Below are positions 1 through 7,104 of a stretch of DNA of 21,114 nt, piece by piece (position 1 is the first letter of the stretch; each line of letters opens with the position of its first letter). This stretch comes from Salinirussus sp. (GTDB lineage Archaea; Halobacteriota; Halobacteria; Halobacteriales; Haloarculaceae), in NCBI GenBank assembly GCA_028275005.1, contig JAQCNN010000034.1, positions 1-21,114 of the forward strand, given 5' to 3'. The position numbers were made by a program, and so were the translations under genes. The notes beneath the pieces were generated by a model. It was not told the origin of the DNA and ran no database searches. It saw only the letters and a program-made list of their open reading frames with translations.

Positions 1-36
1 TACGCACTCAAAGGGTGACGAGTAACTTGTTGGTGT

Positions 37-110
37 GCTAGGGGAGCTTGGGTGGTCCAAGCACCCGACTTGTAATCGGGAGTTCGAGGGTTCAAATCCC
101 TCCCCTAGCT
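37..110 (+). tRNA. tRNA-Thr (anticodon TGT)
   Basis: A full cloverleaf can be drawn. The acceptor stem is gctaggg/ccctagc, the D arm gctt/aagc, and the anticodon stem cccga/tcggg closes the loop cttgtaa with anticodon TGT at 71-73. The T arm is gaggg-ttcaaat-ccctc, and the discriminator base is T, as is usual for archaeal tRNA-Thr. No intron is present and CCA is not encoded. The base at tRNA position 8 (window 44) is G instead of the nearly universal T. Upstream sequence is short and shows no clear TATA box. Confidence 0.95.
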
Positions 111-192
111 CTCCGGCGACGAGCGGACGTGGGGAGCTACAACTCTCCATTCGGGCGCCGGGAGACGGTGTTTTCTCGTTGGTTAACTGTGG

Positions 193-210
193 CCACAATA
201 TAATTATCCC
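193..210 (+). promoter_or_regulatory. AT-rich TATA-like element upstream of coiled-coil gene
   Basis: The stretch around caatataattat (196-207) is the only AT-rich island between tRNA-Thr and the gene starting at 246. It lies 40-50 bases before the ATG, which would leave a short leader of about 15-20 bases. The assignment rests on position and composition only. Confidence 0.4.
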
Positions 211-245
211 GAACGACCTACTGGTAGTATGTGGAGCTATGACGC

Positions 246-1409
246 ATGTCTGAGGATGGGATAGCCGAGGAGACAACAGCTGTCTCGGCGGAGGTGTCAG
301 TGACAAAGCGGCTCGAACTCGAGGAGTTTGCGGACCCCGTCATCGCCTTCGACATCGAGTCGCGGCGCGACGGGTCGGCGGCCGTGACAGTCGTCGACAG
401 TATCCCCGAGCGTGTCTCCCCCCGTGACCTCCGGTTTCACCCCGAGTACGGCAGCGAACACTGGGTGATCGACGACGGCGAACTCGTCTTCGAGCGGGAG
501 TTCGACCCCGGCGAGGAGTACGTCACGGTCTACCGGCTCTGTGGGGCAAAGGACGACGTCATCGACGCGTTCGAGGACCCGGCTGTTGGCGTGGAGTTCG
601 ACGTCGAGGTTACACCGGGCGCCGGCACGGCCCGTGGGATGGTTCGCGGCGCAGGGTCGACCGCCGAGGCGACAAACGGCAACCCCGGTGACGAGGCCGG
701 GTCCGAGGCGGGCAACGAGATACCGACACTCGAACTCAGCGACCCGGCGGTCGACGACGGGACCGACGAAGGGGAAGCAGCGCCCGCCGAGGACCGTTCA
801 TCGACAGTCGCGACCGACACTGCCGGCGAGGTGGGCGACTACGGGGGCACGGACAGGGCCGACACCCCTACTATGGCGGAAGGCACACACGAGACAGCCC
901 ACGGGACAGGCGCCGAGTCGGGAGAGGGGTCACTCGTGGCTGCGCTGGCGGCCGAACTCGAGGCGGGTACCGTCCCGGCGGACGACGTCGAGCGGCTCCG
1001 GGCGGCACTCGACGGGCACCCTGACGAGCCGAGGAGCGTCGTGACCCGCGTCGAGAAGCTCCAGCGCGACGTGGACGAGGTGCTCGCGTACACCGACGCG
1101 CTCGCGGGGTTCCGGGAGGAGATTGACAGCTTTCGCGAGGAGATGGGGCGGCTTGAGGCCGACCTGAACGAGGCACAGACGGCGGCCAGGCGGGCGGAGA
1201 ACCGTGTCGGCGACATCGAGATGGCGGTCAACGACGGCTTCGAGGAGGTCAAAGAGGAGTTGAGAGTGCTCCGTGCGGAGGTTAGGGGCGTCCACCGCGC
1301 GGGGGACGGTGACGTCGACGAGCGGCTCTCGAAGCTCGAACAGGACGTCGGGGACCTCCGGGACTGGCGCGGTCGTCTCGCCACGGTTCTCCGGGAGCCT
1401 GACGCCTGA
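246..1409 (+). CDS. Hypothetical acidic protein with C-terminal coiled coil
   Basis: This 387-residue protein is not recognised as a member of a named family. Residues about 20-130 look like a compact folded beta-rich domain (for example the stretch HPEYGSEHWVIDDGELVFER). Residues about 130-240 are a low-complexity acidic, Gly/Thr/Ala-rich linker typical of haloarchaeal proteins. Residues about 255-380 are charged and heptad-like (EEIDSFREEMGRLEADLNEA and following), predicting a long coiled coil. There is no signal peptide or membrane segment, so it is probably cytoplasmic, perhaps a scaffold or oligomer. It is separated from the neighbours by over 100 bases on each side and is not obviously part of the cobalamin cluster. 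The ATG at 246 gives a start just downstream of the AT-rich island. The whole frame has haloarchaeal codon use and no interruption. Confidence 0.8.
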   Translation: MSEDGIAEETTAVSAEVSVTKRLELEEFADPVIAFDIESRRDGSAAVTVVDSIPERVSPRDLRFHPEYGSEHWVIDDGELVFEREFDPGEEYVTVYRLCGAKDDVIDAFEDPAVGVEFDVEVTPGAGTARGMVRGAGSTAEATNGNPGDEAGSEAGNEIPTLELSDPAVDDGTDEGEAAPAEDRSSTVATDTAGEVGDYGGTDRADTPTMAEGTHETAHGTGAESGEGSLVAALAAELEAGTVPADDVERLRAALDGHPDEPRSVVTRVEKLQRDVDEVLAYTDALAGFREEIDSFREEMGRLEADLNEAQTAARRAENRVGDIEMAVNDGFEEVKEELRVLRAEVRGVHRAGDGDVDERLSKLEQDVGDLRDWRGRLATVLREPDA

Positions 1410-1435
1410 GCCGTGGACCCACACGAGACCGACGT

Positions 1436-1481
1436 CCTGCCAGTCGTGCCGGAGAGCCCGTCGCCGGCCGGCCCTGGCAGG
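1436..1481 (+). terminator. Possible hairpin after coiled-coil gene
   Basis: An 8-bp perfect inverted repeat cctgccag (1436-1443) and ctggcagg (1474-1481) encloses a GC-rich loop that can pair further (gccgg/ccggc). It sits 26 bases after the stop at 1409. Archaeal termination usually depends on U-tracts, and none follows, so this could equally be chance in GC-rich DNA. Confidence 0.25.
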
Positions 1482-1527
1482 GGACTGTCTGCGTAGACTT
1501 ATGAGCGAGTAGCTCTTAACTGTGAAT

Positions 1528-1932
1528 ATGAGCGAACAGGAGTCTGTTCCGGACTCGGAGGAGAAGTGGCGAGAGATCCTCACCGACGAGGAGTACCGGG
1601 TGCTGCGGGAGGCAGGCACCGAGCCGAAGTTCAGCGGGGACCTGCTGGACACCGACGGCGAGGGAACCTTTAGCTGTGCCGGCTGTGGCACGGAGCTCTT
1701 CGATTCCGGGGAGAAGTTCGAGTCGGGGACCGGCTGGCCGAGTTTCTGGGACGTCTACGCGGAGGGCAACGTCGAGACGCGCGTCGACAACAGTCACGGG
1801 ATGCGGCGGACGGAGGTCGTCTGTGCGCGGTGCGAGGGCCACCTCGGGCACGTCTTCGACGACGGGCCGGAGCCGACCGGCAAGCGCTACTGCATCAACT
1901 CCGCGGCACTCGAGTTCGAGAGCGAGGAGTAG
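1528..1932 (+). CDS. msrB: Peptide-methionine (R)-S-oxide reductase MsrB
   Basis: MsrB reduces the R-epimer of methionine sulfoxide in oxidised proteins back to methionine. The 134-residue protein has the usual family length. Visible signatures are zinc-binding pairs CAGC (C50, C53) and CARC (C99, C102), the core GTGWPSF (67-73), the segment RTEVVCARCEGHLGHVFDDG, and the catalytic cysteine C122 in RYCIN. I chose the ATG at 1528. An in-frame GTG two codons upstream (1522) is possible but unlikely. No ribosome binding site is visible, and the short upstream region (gacttatgag near 1496) fits a leaderless mRNA. It stands alone, convergent with the next gene, and is a general oxidative-damage repair gene unrelated to cobalamin synthesis. 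Confidence 0.95.
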   Translation: MSEQESVPDSEEKWREILTDEEYRVLREAGTEPKFSGDLLDTDGEGTFSCAGCGTELFDSGEKFESGTGWPSFWDVYAEGNVETRVDNSHGMRRTEVVCARCEGHLGHVFDDGPEPTGKRYCINSAALEFESEE

Positions 1933-1961
1933 TCACGGCCGAGCCGGTCCGTCCCGGAGTG

Positions 1962-1997
1962 TGTGCCGGCCGTCGGAGGGCCAGGATGACCGGCACA
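1962..1997. terminator. Inverted repeat between convergent msrB and regulator
   Basis: The sequence tgtgccgg (1962-1969) pairs with ccggcaca (1990-1997), an 8-bp perfect stem with a 20-base loop, lying between two convergent genes. It could act as a bidirectional transcription barrier. There is no T-tract, so confidence is low. Confidence 0.25.
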
Positions 1998-2080
1998 GGA
2001 GAGCCGGCTTCGCCGCTCGTCCGGAGATGAGACTGACGGATATCCCGTCGGCGTCGTGGACAGGTCGGCCCCGGTCGCGC

Positions 2081-2896
2081 TCACTCGGCGGGCACGTCGA
2101 TGACCTGATAGCTGACGTTGCTGTCCCGCAGCGTGTCCGTGTGTGCGGAGAGGTCGTCACTGGCAGCCAGGAGGAGGATATCGAGCCCCTTCGTCGCGGC
2201 CTCGCGGATAGCCTCTGCTGTTCCAAAGCGGATGTCAGGGTCGAGGTCGGCCGCCCGGGCGAGTGCCAGCGCCTCCGGACTCGAGACGGCGAGGACGTCT
2301 GACCGGGCCGCGAGGTCAGCCACCTGGCCGGCGTCGGCCGCCTGGCTCCCGCCCTGCTGGACCGTCGGCACCGACACCACGGTCACCGTTCCGAGGTCGT
2401 AGTCGACCACGCCCTCGAAGTCGGTGACCCCAACCTCCTGGCCGGCGGCCGCGTTCGTGACAGCAACTGCGGTTGCATTCCCGTCGTCACCGGGCGTGGC
2501 GCGGAGGACACCGTCACGCATCGACAGCGACACCCGGTCACCCTCGGTGACCGAGCCCGTGGCGAGGGCGCTTTCCACCCCGACCTCGTCGATCACCTCC
2601 TCGGTGACGTGGTCGACCAGCGTCCGGAGGTCGTCCGTCCGTGAGATGAGCCAGTCCACACCCTGTTTCGTCACCTCGTAGCGGCCGCGCCCGAGTTTGT
2701 CGACGCGGTCCTGGTCGATCAGCTCTCGGAGATAGTTGCTCACCGCCTGTGAGGTGACACCGATTGCCTCGGCGATCTCCTGCTGGCTGACTGCCGGCTG
2801 TCGCTCGGCGATCTGGACGAGAATGCGGTACTGGGTGGCGTCTCGCTTGCTGTCGAGCACGCCAGGGGTCCGTTCCGCGTCGCCGCTGTCGCTCAT
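2081..2896 (-). CDS. Winged-helix transcriptional regulator divergent from cbiT
   Basis: From the ATG at 2896 the product is 271 residues. An in-frame upstream ATG at 2905 and GTG at 2935 exist but add no recognisable domain. Residues about 15-85 form a MarR/Lrp-like winged helix: TQYRILVQIAERQPAVSQQE leads into IAEAIGVTSQAVSNYLREL, the recognition helix, followed by the wing GRGRYEVTKQGVDWL. The remaining roughly 180 residues are an alpha/beta region, ending with GLDILLLAASDDLSAHTDTL, which may sense a ligand or mediate oligomerisation. It has no zinc-type cysteine cluster. Proteins of this architecture are common in haloarchaea and their ligands are generally unknown to me. Its gene shares a 148-base divergent promoter region with the corrin operon, making it a plausible local regulator. 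That link is inferred from position only. Confidence 0.8.
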   Translation of the reverse strand: MSDSGDAERTPGVLDSKRDATQYRILVQIAERQPAVSQQEIAEAIGVTSQAVSNYLRELIDQDRVDKLGRGRYEVTKQGVDWLISRTDDLRTLVDHVTEEVIDEVGVESALATGSVTEGDRVSLSMRDGVLRATPGDDGNATAVAVTNAAAGQEVGVTDFEGVVDYDLGTVTVVSVPTVQQGGSQAADAGQVADLAARSDVLAVSSPEALALARAADLDPDIRFGTAEAIREAATKGLDILLLAASDDLSAHTDTLRDSNVSYQVIDVPAE

Positions 2897-2983
2897 CGTC
2901 CACATTCGGAGCGCCGAAAACAAATGTCTTTGCACTCTCGCGACACGCAGACGCCCGACGCGGCCGCTCGGGCGCCAGTATTC

Positions 2984-2999
2984 GAAAATATCCTTTATC
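2984..2999 (+). promoter_or_regulatory. TATA-like promoter element of the cbi operon
   Basis: The AT-rich run aaaatatcctttatc ends at 2999, about 45-55 bases before the cbiT ATG, directly followed by the 22-bp inverted repeat. TTTATC (2994-2999) recurs in the same relation to the repeat upstream of cbtB. A transcription start near 3020-3025 would place the repeat between TATA box and start. Confidence 0.5.
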
Positions 3000-3021
3000 T
3001 AATACAACCAAACTTGTTTAA
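3000..3021 (+). promoter_or_regulatory. Candidate operator, 22-bp inverted repeat at cbiT promoter
   Basis: TAATACAA-CCAAAC-TTGTTTAA. The two 8-base arms match as inverted repeats at 6 of 8 positions around a 6-base spacer. The same layout, with near-identical left arm, is found upstream of cbtB (12934-12955), at the chlID/cobN divergent promoter (15070-15091) and at the start codon of the CbiX-like gene (20663-20684). Here it sits just downstream of the TATA-like sequence, where bound protein would block transcription. A further GTTGTATA lies at 3034-3041. Confidence 0.65.
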
Positions 3022-3044
3022 CTCCCCACTCCAGTTGTATACGC

Positions 3045-3611
3045 ATGGGATGTGTCACACTCCCAGTAGACGCGAAGGCAGGACCGACAAAGCCGGAGGT
3101 TCGGTCGGTGCTGCTGGGCAAACTCGGCCTGAGCCGGAACGACCACTTCGTCGACGTTGGCTCGTGTACCGGCGCCGTCACCATCGAGGCGGCTCGGGCG
3201 GCTGGCCGGGTCACTGCCATCGAACGCAAAGAACAGCGGCTGGAGGCGACGCGAGACAACCTCGCGGCCAACCCCACCGGCGCGGACGTCGAGTTACGAC
3301 GGACAGAGGCGCCCGAGGGACTGCCCACGGACGCTGATGCGCTGTTTCTCGGCGGGAGCCGCAACTTCGAGGCTGTGCTCGACCACACCGTCGCGACCGG
3401 GGTCGACCGGGTCGTCATGAACGTCGCCCGGCTGGAGGTTGCGGGTGAAGCCGTCGAGGCGTTCCGGGAGCGGGACCTGCTCGAGGAGGTCGTCCAGTTC
3501 CAGGTCAGCCACGGCTACCAACTCGCCGGTGCGACGAGTTTCGACTCGGAGAACCCGGTCTACATGCTCGTCGGCGGGACCGGGGCAGCCGCCGACGGAG
3601 GGTCCGCATGA
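3045..3611 (+). CDS. cbiT: Cobalt-precorrin C15-methyltransferase, decarboxylating (CbiT)
   Basis: CbiT is the SAM-dependent enzyme of the early-cobalt pathway that methylates C15 and removes the C12 acetate carboxyl group. The 188-residue protein has the family length and a Rossmann-type methyltransferase core: motif I DVGSCTGAVTIEAA (37-50), then the acidic ribose ligand in TAIERKEQRLEATRDNL (E60). The later segments ALFLGGSRNFEAVLDHTV and VVMNVARLE fit the family. In many organisms CbiT works with or is fused to CbiE, and no CbiE is visible here. It heads the nine-gene operon. Its ATG lies 23 bases after the inverted repeat, and its stop overlaps the ATG of cbiL (ATGA, 3608-3611). Confidence 0.93.
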   Translation: MGCVTLPVDAKAGPTKPEVRSVLLGKLGLSRNDHFVDVGSCTGAVTIEAARAAGRVTAIERKEQRLEATRDNLAANPTGADVELRRTEAPEGLPTDADALFLGGSRNFEAVLDHTVATGVDRVVMNVARLEVAGEAVEAFRERDLLEEVVQFQVSHGYQLAGATSFDSENPVYMLVGGTGAAADGGSA

Positions 3612-4396
3612 CCCTCTACGGCGTCGGACTCGGGCCGGGTGACCCCGAGCTGATCACCCTAAAGGGCAGACGCGCGCTCGAGAGCGCGGACGTGGTCTAC
3701 ACGCCCGGTCGACTCTCCCGGTCGGTCGCGACGGAGTATATCGACGAGAACAGACTGGGCGACCTCGACTTCCCGATGACCCGGGACGAGGAGAAACTCC
3801 GGCGGGCCTGGCGTGACGCAGCCGAGACGGTTGCCCCCGCCGCCCGCGACGGCGACGCGGCGTTTGTCACACTCGGTGACCCGAACGTCTACTCGACGTT
3901 TGGCCACCTCCGTCGGACACTCGATGCGTTTCACCCCGGGGTCGACGTCGAGTTGGTGCCCGGGGTCAGCGCCGTTACAGCGTTTGCCTCGGCCCTGGAC
4001 GTCGAGGTCGCTGCCGGCGGCTCACTGGCGCTGCACGAGGCCGCGAACGGTGCGGCCCCGACCGGCCCTCAGCGGATGATCCTGTTCAAGATAACCGACG
4101 CGCCCGAGACTGCGCGCAAACTCGAGGCTGCGGGCTACGAGGTCGTGTTCGGCCGCCGGCTCTACATGGAGCAGGGTGAGACGGTGGTCACCGACGACCC
4201 GACCGACCTCGCCGAGCGGGACTACTACACACTGGCCTACGCCGAGCAGCCCGGCGCCCGTCAGCAGCGTGCGACCGACGCGTTCGTCTCAGCCGACGGC
4301 GGCCACGTGACTGGTATCGACGACGTCGACGAGGAGCGCTCGGAGGGGGTGCTGTGTGGTGATGGACTCGCCCACCGGGAGGTGCCCGATGAGTGA
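3608..4396 (+). CDS. cbiL: Cobalt-precorrin-2 C20-methyltransferase (CbiL)
   Basis: CbiL transfers a methyl group from SAM to C20 of cobalt-precorrin-2 (cobalt-sirohydrochlorin). It belongs to the tetrapyrrole methylase fold. Visible signatures in the 262-residue protein are GVGLGPGDPELITLK at the N-terminus, VTLGDPNVYSTFGHLRR for the SAM-binding loop, VELVPGVSAVTAFASALDV, and GRRLYMEQGETVV. The last 25 or so residues form an acidic extension. GGAGGG (3597-3602) precedes the ATG as a ribosome binding site, and the gene overlaps cbiT by 4 bases and cbiF by 8 bases, consistent with translational coupling. Confidence 0.93.
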   Translation: MTLYGVGLGPGDPELITLKGRRALESADVVYTPGRLSRSVATEYIDENRLGDLDFPMTRDEEKLRRAWRDAAETVAPAARDGDAAFVTLGDPNVYSTFGHLRRTLDAFHPGVDVELVPGVSAVTAFASALDVEVAAGGSLALHEAANGAAPTGPQRMILFKITDAPETARKLEAAGYEVVFGRRLYMEQGETVVTDDPTDLAERDYYTLAYAEQPGARQQRATDAFVSADGGHVTGIDDVDEERSEGVLCGDGLAHREVPDE

Positions 4397-5186
4397 GCCG
4401 ACAGCGGGCGACCGTCAGGAGGGGGTCCCGTTCATCGGCGCCGGTCCCGGTGACCCGGGTCTGCTGACCGTCCGGGGCCGCGAGCTCTGCGAGGAGGCCG
4501 ACCTCGTCGTCCACGCGGGGTCACTTGTCAACAGCGAACTGCTCGAGGAGTTCTGTGCGGACGCCGAGCAGGTGACGAGCATCGGAAAGGACCTCGAGGA
4601 GCTGGTGCCGTTGATGCGTGACGCCTACCGCGAGGGCCGGACCGTGGTCCGCCTGCACAGCGGTGACCCTGCCATCTACGGGGCGGCGCTGGAGCAGATG
4701 GACGCCCTGGAGTCCGAGGACGTCCCGACCTACTTCGTGCCGGGTGTGACCGCTGCCTTCGCCGCGAGCGCGACACTCCGGACACAGTTGACGCTCAACG
4801 AGGTGGCGAACCACGTCGCGTTCACCCGGCCACAGGGGGAGACCCTGACCGAGGAGGAGGACCATATCGCCGACTTCGTGAGCATGGGTGACGTGACCAC
4901 GTGCATCTACCTGGGAACCCACGCCGTCAGCGAGACGATGAGCCGTCTCCAGGCGGATGGGGTCGACCCGGAGACGCCCGTTGTCGTCGTCTACCACGCC
5001 TCCTGGCCCGACGAGGACGTTATCCACGGCACCGTCGAGACGATCGGCGAGCAGGTCGAGGCGGCGGGCTACCGCGCCTCGGCGCTGGTGGTCGTCGGCG
5101 ACGCGGTCGGCGGTGAGGGGTACGAGCGCTCATACCTGTACGGCGGGTGGGCGAACCGAGGCGGCGAAACGGAGGCTGATGACTGA
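4389..5186 (+). CDS. cbiF: Cobalt-precorrin-4 C11-methyltransferase (CbiF)
   Basis: CbiF methylates C11 of cobalt-precorrin-4 using SAM. The 265-residue protein starts at the ATG preceded by GGAGGTG (4378-4384). An upstream in-frame ATG at 4356 is rejected because it lies well inside cbiL and adds no conserved sequence. Family marks are FIGAGPGDPGLLTVRG (16-30), VVHAGSLVNSELLEEF, RLHSGDPAIYGAALEQMDAL, YFVPGVTAAFAASATLRTQL, LTLNEVANHVAFTR and PVVVVYHASWPDEDVIHGT. These are the typical CbiF/CobM blocks. It overlaps cbiL by 8 bases and shares one base with cbiG (TGATG). Confidence 0.94.
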   Translation: MSEPTAGDRQEGVPFIGAGPGDPGLLTVRGRELCEEADLVVHAGSLVNSELLEEFCADAEQVTSIGKDLEELVPLMRDAYREGRTVVRLHSGDPAIYGAALEQMDALESEDVPTYFVPGVTAAFAASATLRTQLTLNEVANHVAFTRPQGETLTEEEDHIADFVSMGDVTTCIYLGTHAVSETMSRLQADGVDPETPVVVVYHASWPDEDVIHGTVETIGEQVEAAGYRASALVVVGDAVGGEGYERSYLYGGWANRGGETEADD

Positions 5187-6169
5187 TGAGCACTGACAAC
5201 ACGACCGACGGGAGTACAGACGACTCGGGTGGCCACTGCGCGACCCCGGACAGCGACGGCGAGGTTGCCGAGGAGATTGCGGTCATCTCCTTTGGCCGGA
5301 AGATGGACACCGCCGAGGCGATCCGCGAGGGGGTCGGCGACCGCTACGAGTCGGTCGACATCATCGAGTACCACGGGGACGTCTTTGCCGAGTACTGGGG
5401 CGAGTACGACTGTTTTGTCGGGCTGATGGCGAGTGGCATCGCGATGCGGAAAACCGCCCCGCTGCTCGACGACAAGTGGGAGGACCCCGCGGTCGTCGTC
5501 GTCGACGAGGAGTTGACGTGGGCGATCCCGCTGACCGGCGGGCACCACGGCGCCAATCAGGTTGCCGACGACCTCGCCTCGATGGGCGCGGTCCCGGCGA
5601 TGACCACCGCCTCGGAGGCCGCCGGAAAGCAGGGCGTCGAGGAGCGCGCGAAGGCGCTCGACACACACGTCGTCAACGGCGACTCGACGGTGGCGACGAA
5701 CCTCGCGGTCCTCGACGAGAATCTCGGCCCGGTCGCCCGGCTCGACGGCCCGACGGCTGTCGTTGCTGCCGACGACGTGACCGTCCTCAAGCGGAACAAG
5801 GAGGCGGGTGTCGTCCTCGGGACCGGCAGCGTCTCGGGCGCGACCGCCGAGCAGTTCCTCGACGCCTGGCGCGGTGCCCTCGAAGGGACCGAGTTCGGGG
5901 TCGAGGACGTGGAGTTCGTCGCCACCGGTACCCGAAAGCAGGAGGAAGACGGTCTGCTGGCCGCCGCCGAGAGGCTCGATATCGGGGTGGTCGCCTTCGA
6001 GAAGGAGACCCTGGCGGAGTTCGAAGGCCCCTCCCCATCGCGGTCGAAGGAGCTGATCGGCTGGCCGGGGATCGCCGAGGCGTCGGCAATCGCCGGCGGT
6101 CGCGACCACGACCTGGTGTGCGAGAAGGAGCGGTTCGACGAGGCCGTCACCGTGGCGGTGGGACGATGA
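5186..6169 (+). CDS. cbiG: Cobalt-precorrin-5A hydrolase (CbiG)
   Basis: CbiG opens the delta-lactone of cobalt-precorrin-5A and releases the two-carbon fragment as acetaldehyde. The 327-residue protein has an acidic leader of about 30 residues. The N-terminal domain holds MASGIAMRKTAPLLDDKWED, the run PAVVVVDEELTWAIPLTGGH and HGANQVADDLA, all standard CbiG blocks. The C-terminal domain (about 208-327) carries VLGTGSVSGATAEQFLDAW, TRKQEEDGLLAAAERL and EGPSPSRSKELIGWPGIAE. The GCRRG motif often seen in the C-terminal domain is replaced by TGSVS. GGAGG (5171-5175) lies upstream. It overlaps the next gene by 4 bases (ATGA). Confidence 0.93.
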   Translation: MSTDNTTDGSTDDSGGHCATPDSDGEVAEEIAVISFGRKMDTAEAIREGVGDRYESVDIIEYHGDVFAEYWGEYDCFVGLMASGIAMRKTAPLLDDKWEDPAVVVVDEELTWAIPLTGGHHGANQVADDLASMGAVPAMTTASEAAGKQGVEERAKALDTHVVNGDSTVATNLAVLDENLGPVARLDGPTAVVAADDVTVLKRNKEAGVVLGTGSVSGATAEQFLDAWRGALEGTEFGVEDVEFVATGTRKQEEDGLLAAAERLDIGVVAFEKETLAEFEGPSPSRSKELIGWPGIAEASAIAGGRDHDLVCEKERFDEAVTVAVGR

Positions 6170-7104
6170 CCGCCGCGCGCGACGACCCCGGCGCCGAGTC
6201 AGGGGGGGCCTCTGCCGAGGACGGGGACGAACAGGGGACGCTCTACGTCGTCGGGATCGGGCCTGGCCTGCCAGGGGAGATGACACAGCGGGCAACGGAG
6301 GTGATCGCCACCGCGGACTGTGTGGTCGCGTCGACGCTGTACCAGGAGTTCCTGCGCCGGGACGGGACGCTCCCGGCCGAGGACCGCACGGCGGAGGGTG
6401 GCGTCACGGCGTTCGGCCCGGACGGGGCCGGCGAGGACGGGAAGGTCGCGACGCGGCCGGACGGCACCGAACAGGCGGTCATCCGGTCGACGATGGGGCG
6501 GCAGGTCGAACTCGCCCGCGAGGCCTTTGCCCGGGTGCGGGCCGGCCAGACCGTTGCCCACGTCTCCGGCGGTGACCCGAACGTCTACGGCAAATCCGAC
6601 CTGGTCTACCTGATGGCCGACGAGGAGGGGGCCGACGACATCGAGATCGAGATTGTCCCCGGCGTGACGGCGGCGCTTGGCGGGGCTGCGAACCTCGGCG
6701 CGCCGCTGTCGAACGACTTCTGTACCGTCTCGCTGTCGGACAAGTGGCGCGGGTGGGCGGAGATCGCCGAGAAGCTGCGAGCCGCGGCGATCAGCGGGTT
6801 CGTCGTGGTCCTGTACAACTGCTGGCGGGACTACGAGCGCGCCGTCGAGGTGCTCCGGGAGGAGCGGGCCGACCACGTCCCGGCGGCGATCATCAACGAC
6901 GCCGCCCGCGGCGACGCCGGCCGGAACGTCGACGGCGAGACCCACACCATCACCACGCTGGGCGAGTTGCCCGAACACGGCGACAAGGTCGGCGGCATGG
7001 GTACGTCGATCCTCGTCGGTAACCACGAGACGGAGGTACGGGAGAACGACCACCGCGAGTTTCTCGTCACCCCGCGCGGCGGGCGTGACGTGGAGGACTT
7101 CTAA
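6166..7104 (+). CDS. cbiH2: Divergent CbiH-type C17-methyltransferase paralogue (CbiH2)
   Basis: The 312-residue protein is a tetrapyrrole methylase most like CbiH, the enzyme that methylates C17 and contracts the ring. After an acidic leader (1-24) it shows LYVVGIGPGLPGEMTQRATE, HVSGGDPNVYGKSDLVYLMA, EIVPGVTAALGGAANLGAPL and SNDFCTVSLSDKWRGWAEIA. Compared with the adjacent cbiH it lacks VGYTTYIDLI (it has VVASTLYQEFL) and YNPWSRKR (it has YNCWRDYE), so the substrate pocket differs. It may do the C17 step together with the next gene, or another methylation for which no gene is seen here. The frame is open far upstream through cbiG, but the ATG at 6166 fits the 4-base overlap. It is joined to cbiH by TAATG. 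Confidence 0.85.
   Translation: MTAARDDPGAESGGASAEDGDEQGTLYVVGIGPGLPGEMTQRATEVIATADCVVASTLYQEFLRRDGTLPAEDRTAEGGVTAFGPDGAGEDGKVATRPDGTEQAVIRSTMGRQVELAREAFARVRAGQTVAHVSGGDPNVYGKSDLVYLMADEEGADDIEIEIVPGVTAALGGAANLGAPLSNDFCTVSLSDKWRGWAEIAEKLRAAAISGFVVVLYNCWRDYERAVEVLREERADHVPAAIINDAARGDAGRNVDGETHTITTLGELPEHGDKVGGMGTSILVGNHETEVRENDHREFLVTPRGGRDVEDF

Noticed and set aside
5476..6165. Upstream extension of the CbiH2 reading frame
   Set aside because: The frame is open through cbiG, but the extension is Arg/Gly low complexity out of frame with cbiG. The ATG at 6166 gives the standard family N-terminus and an ATGA overlap.
5069..6295. Long open frame on the minus strand (408 codons) across cbiG
   Set aside because: It is antisense to a clear cbiG with all family motifs, and its protein is Arg/Pro-rich low complexity, the usual shadow in GC-rich haloarchaeal DNA.
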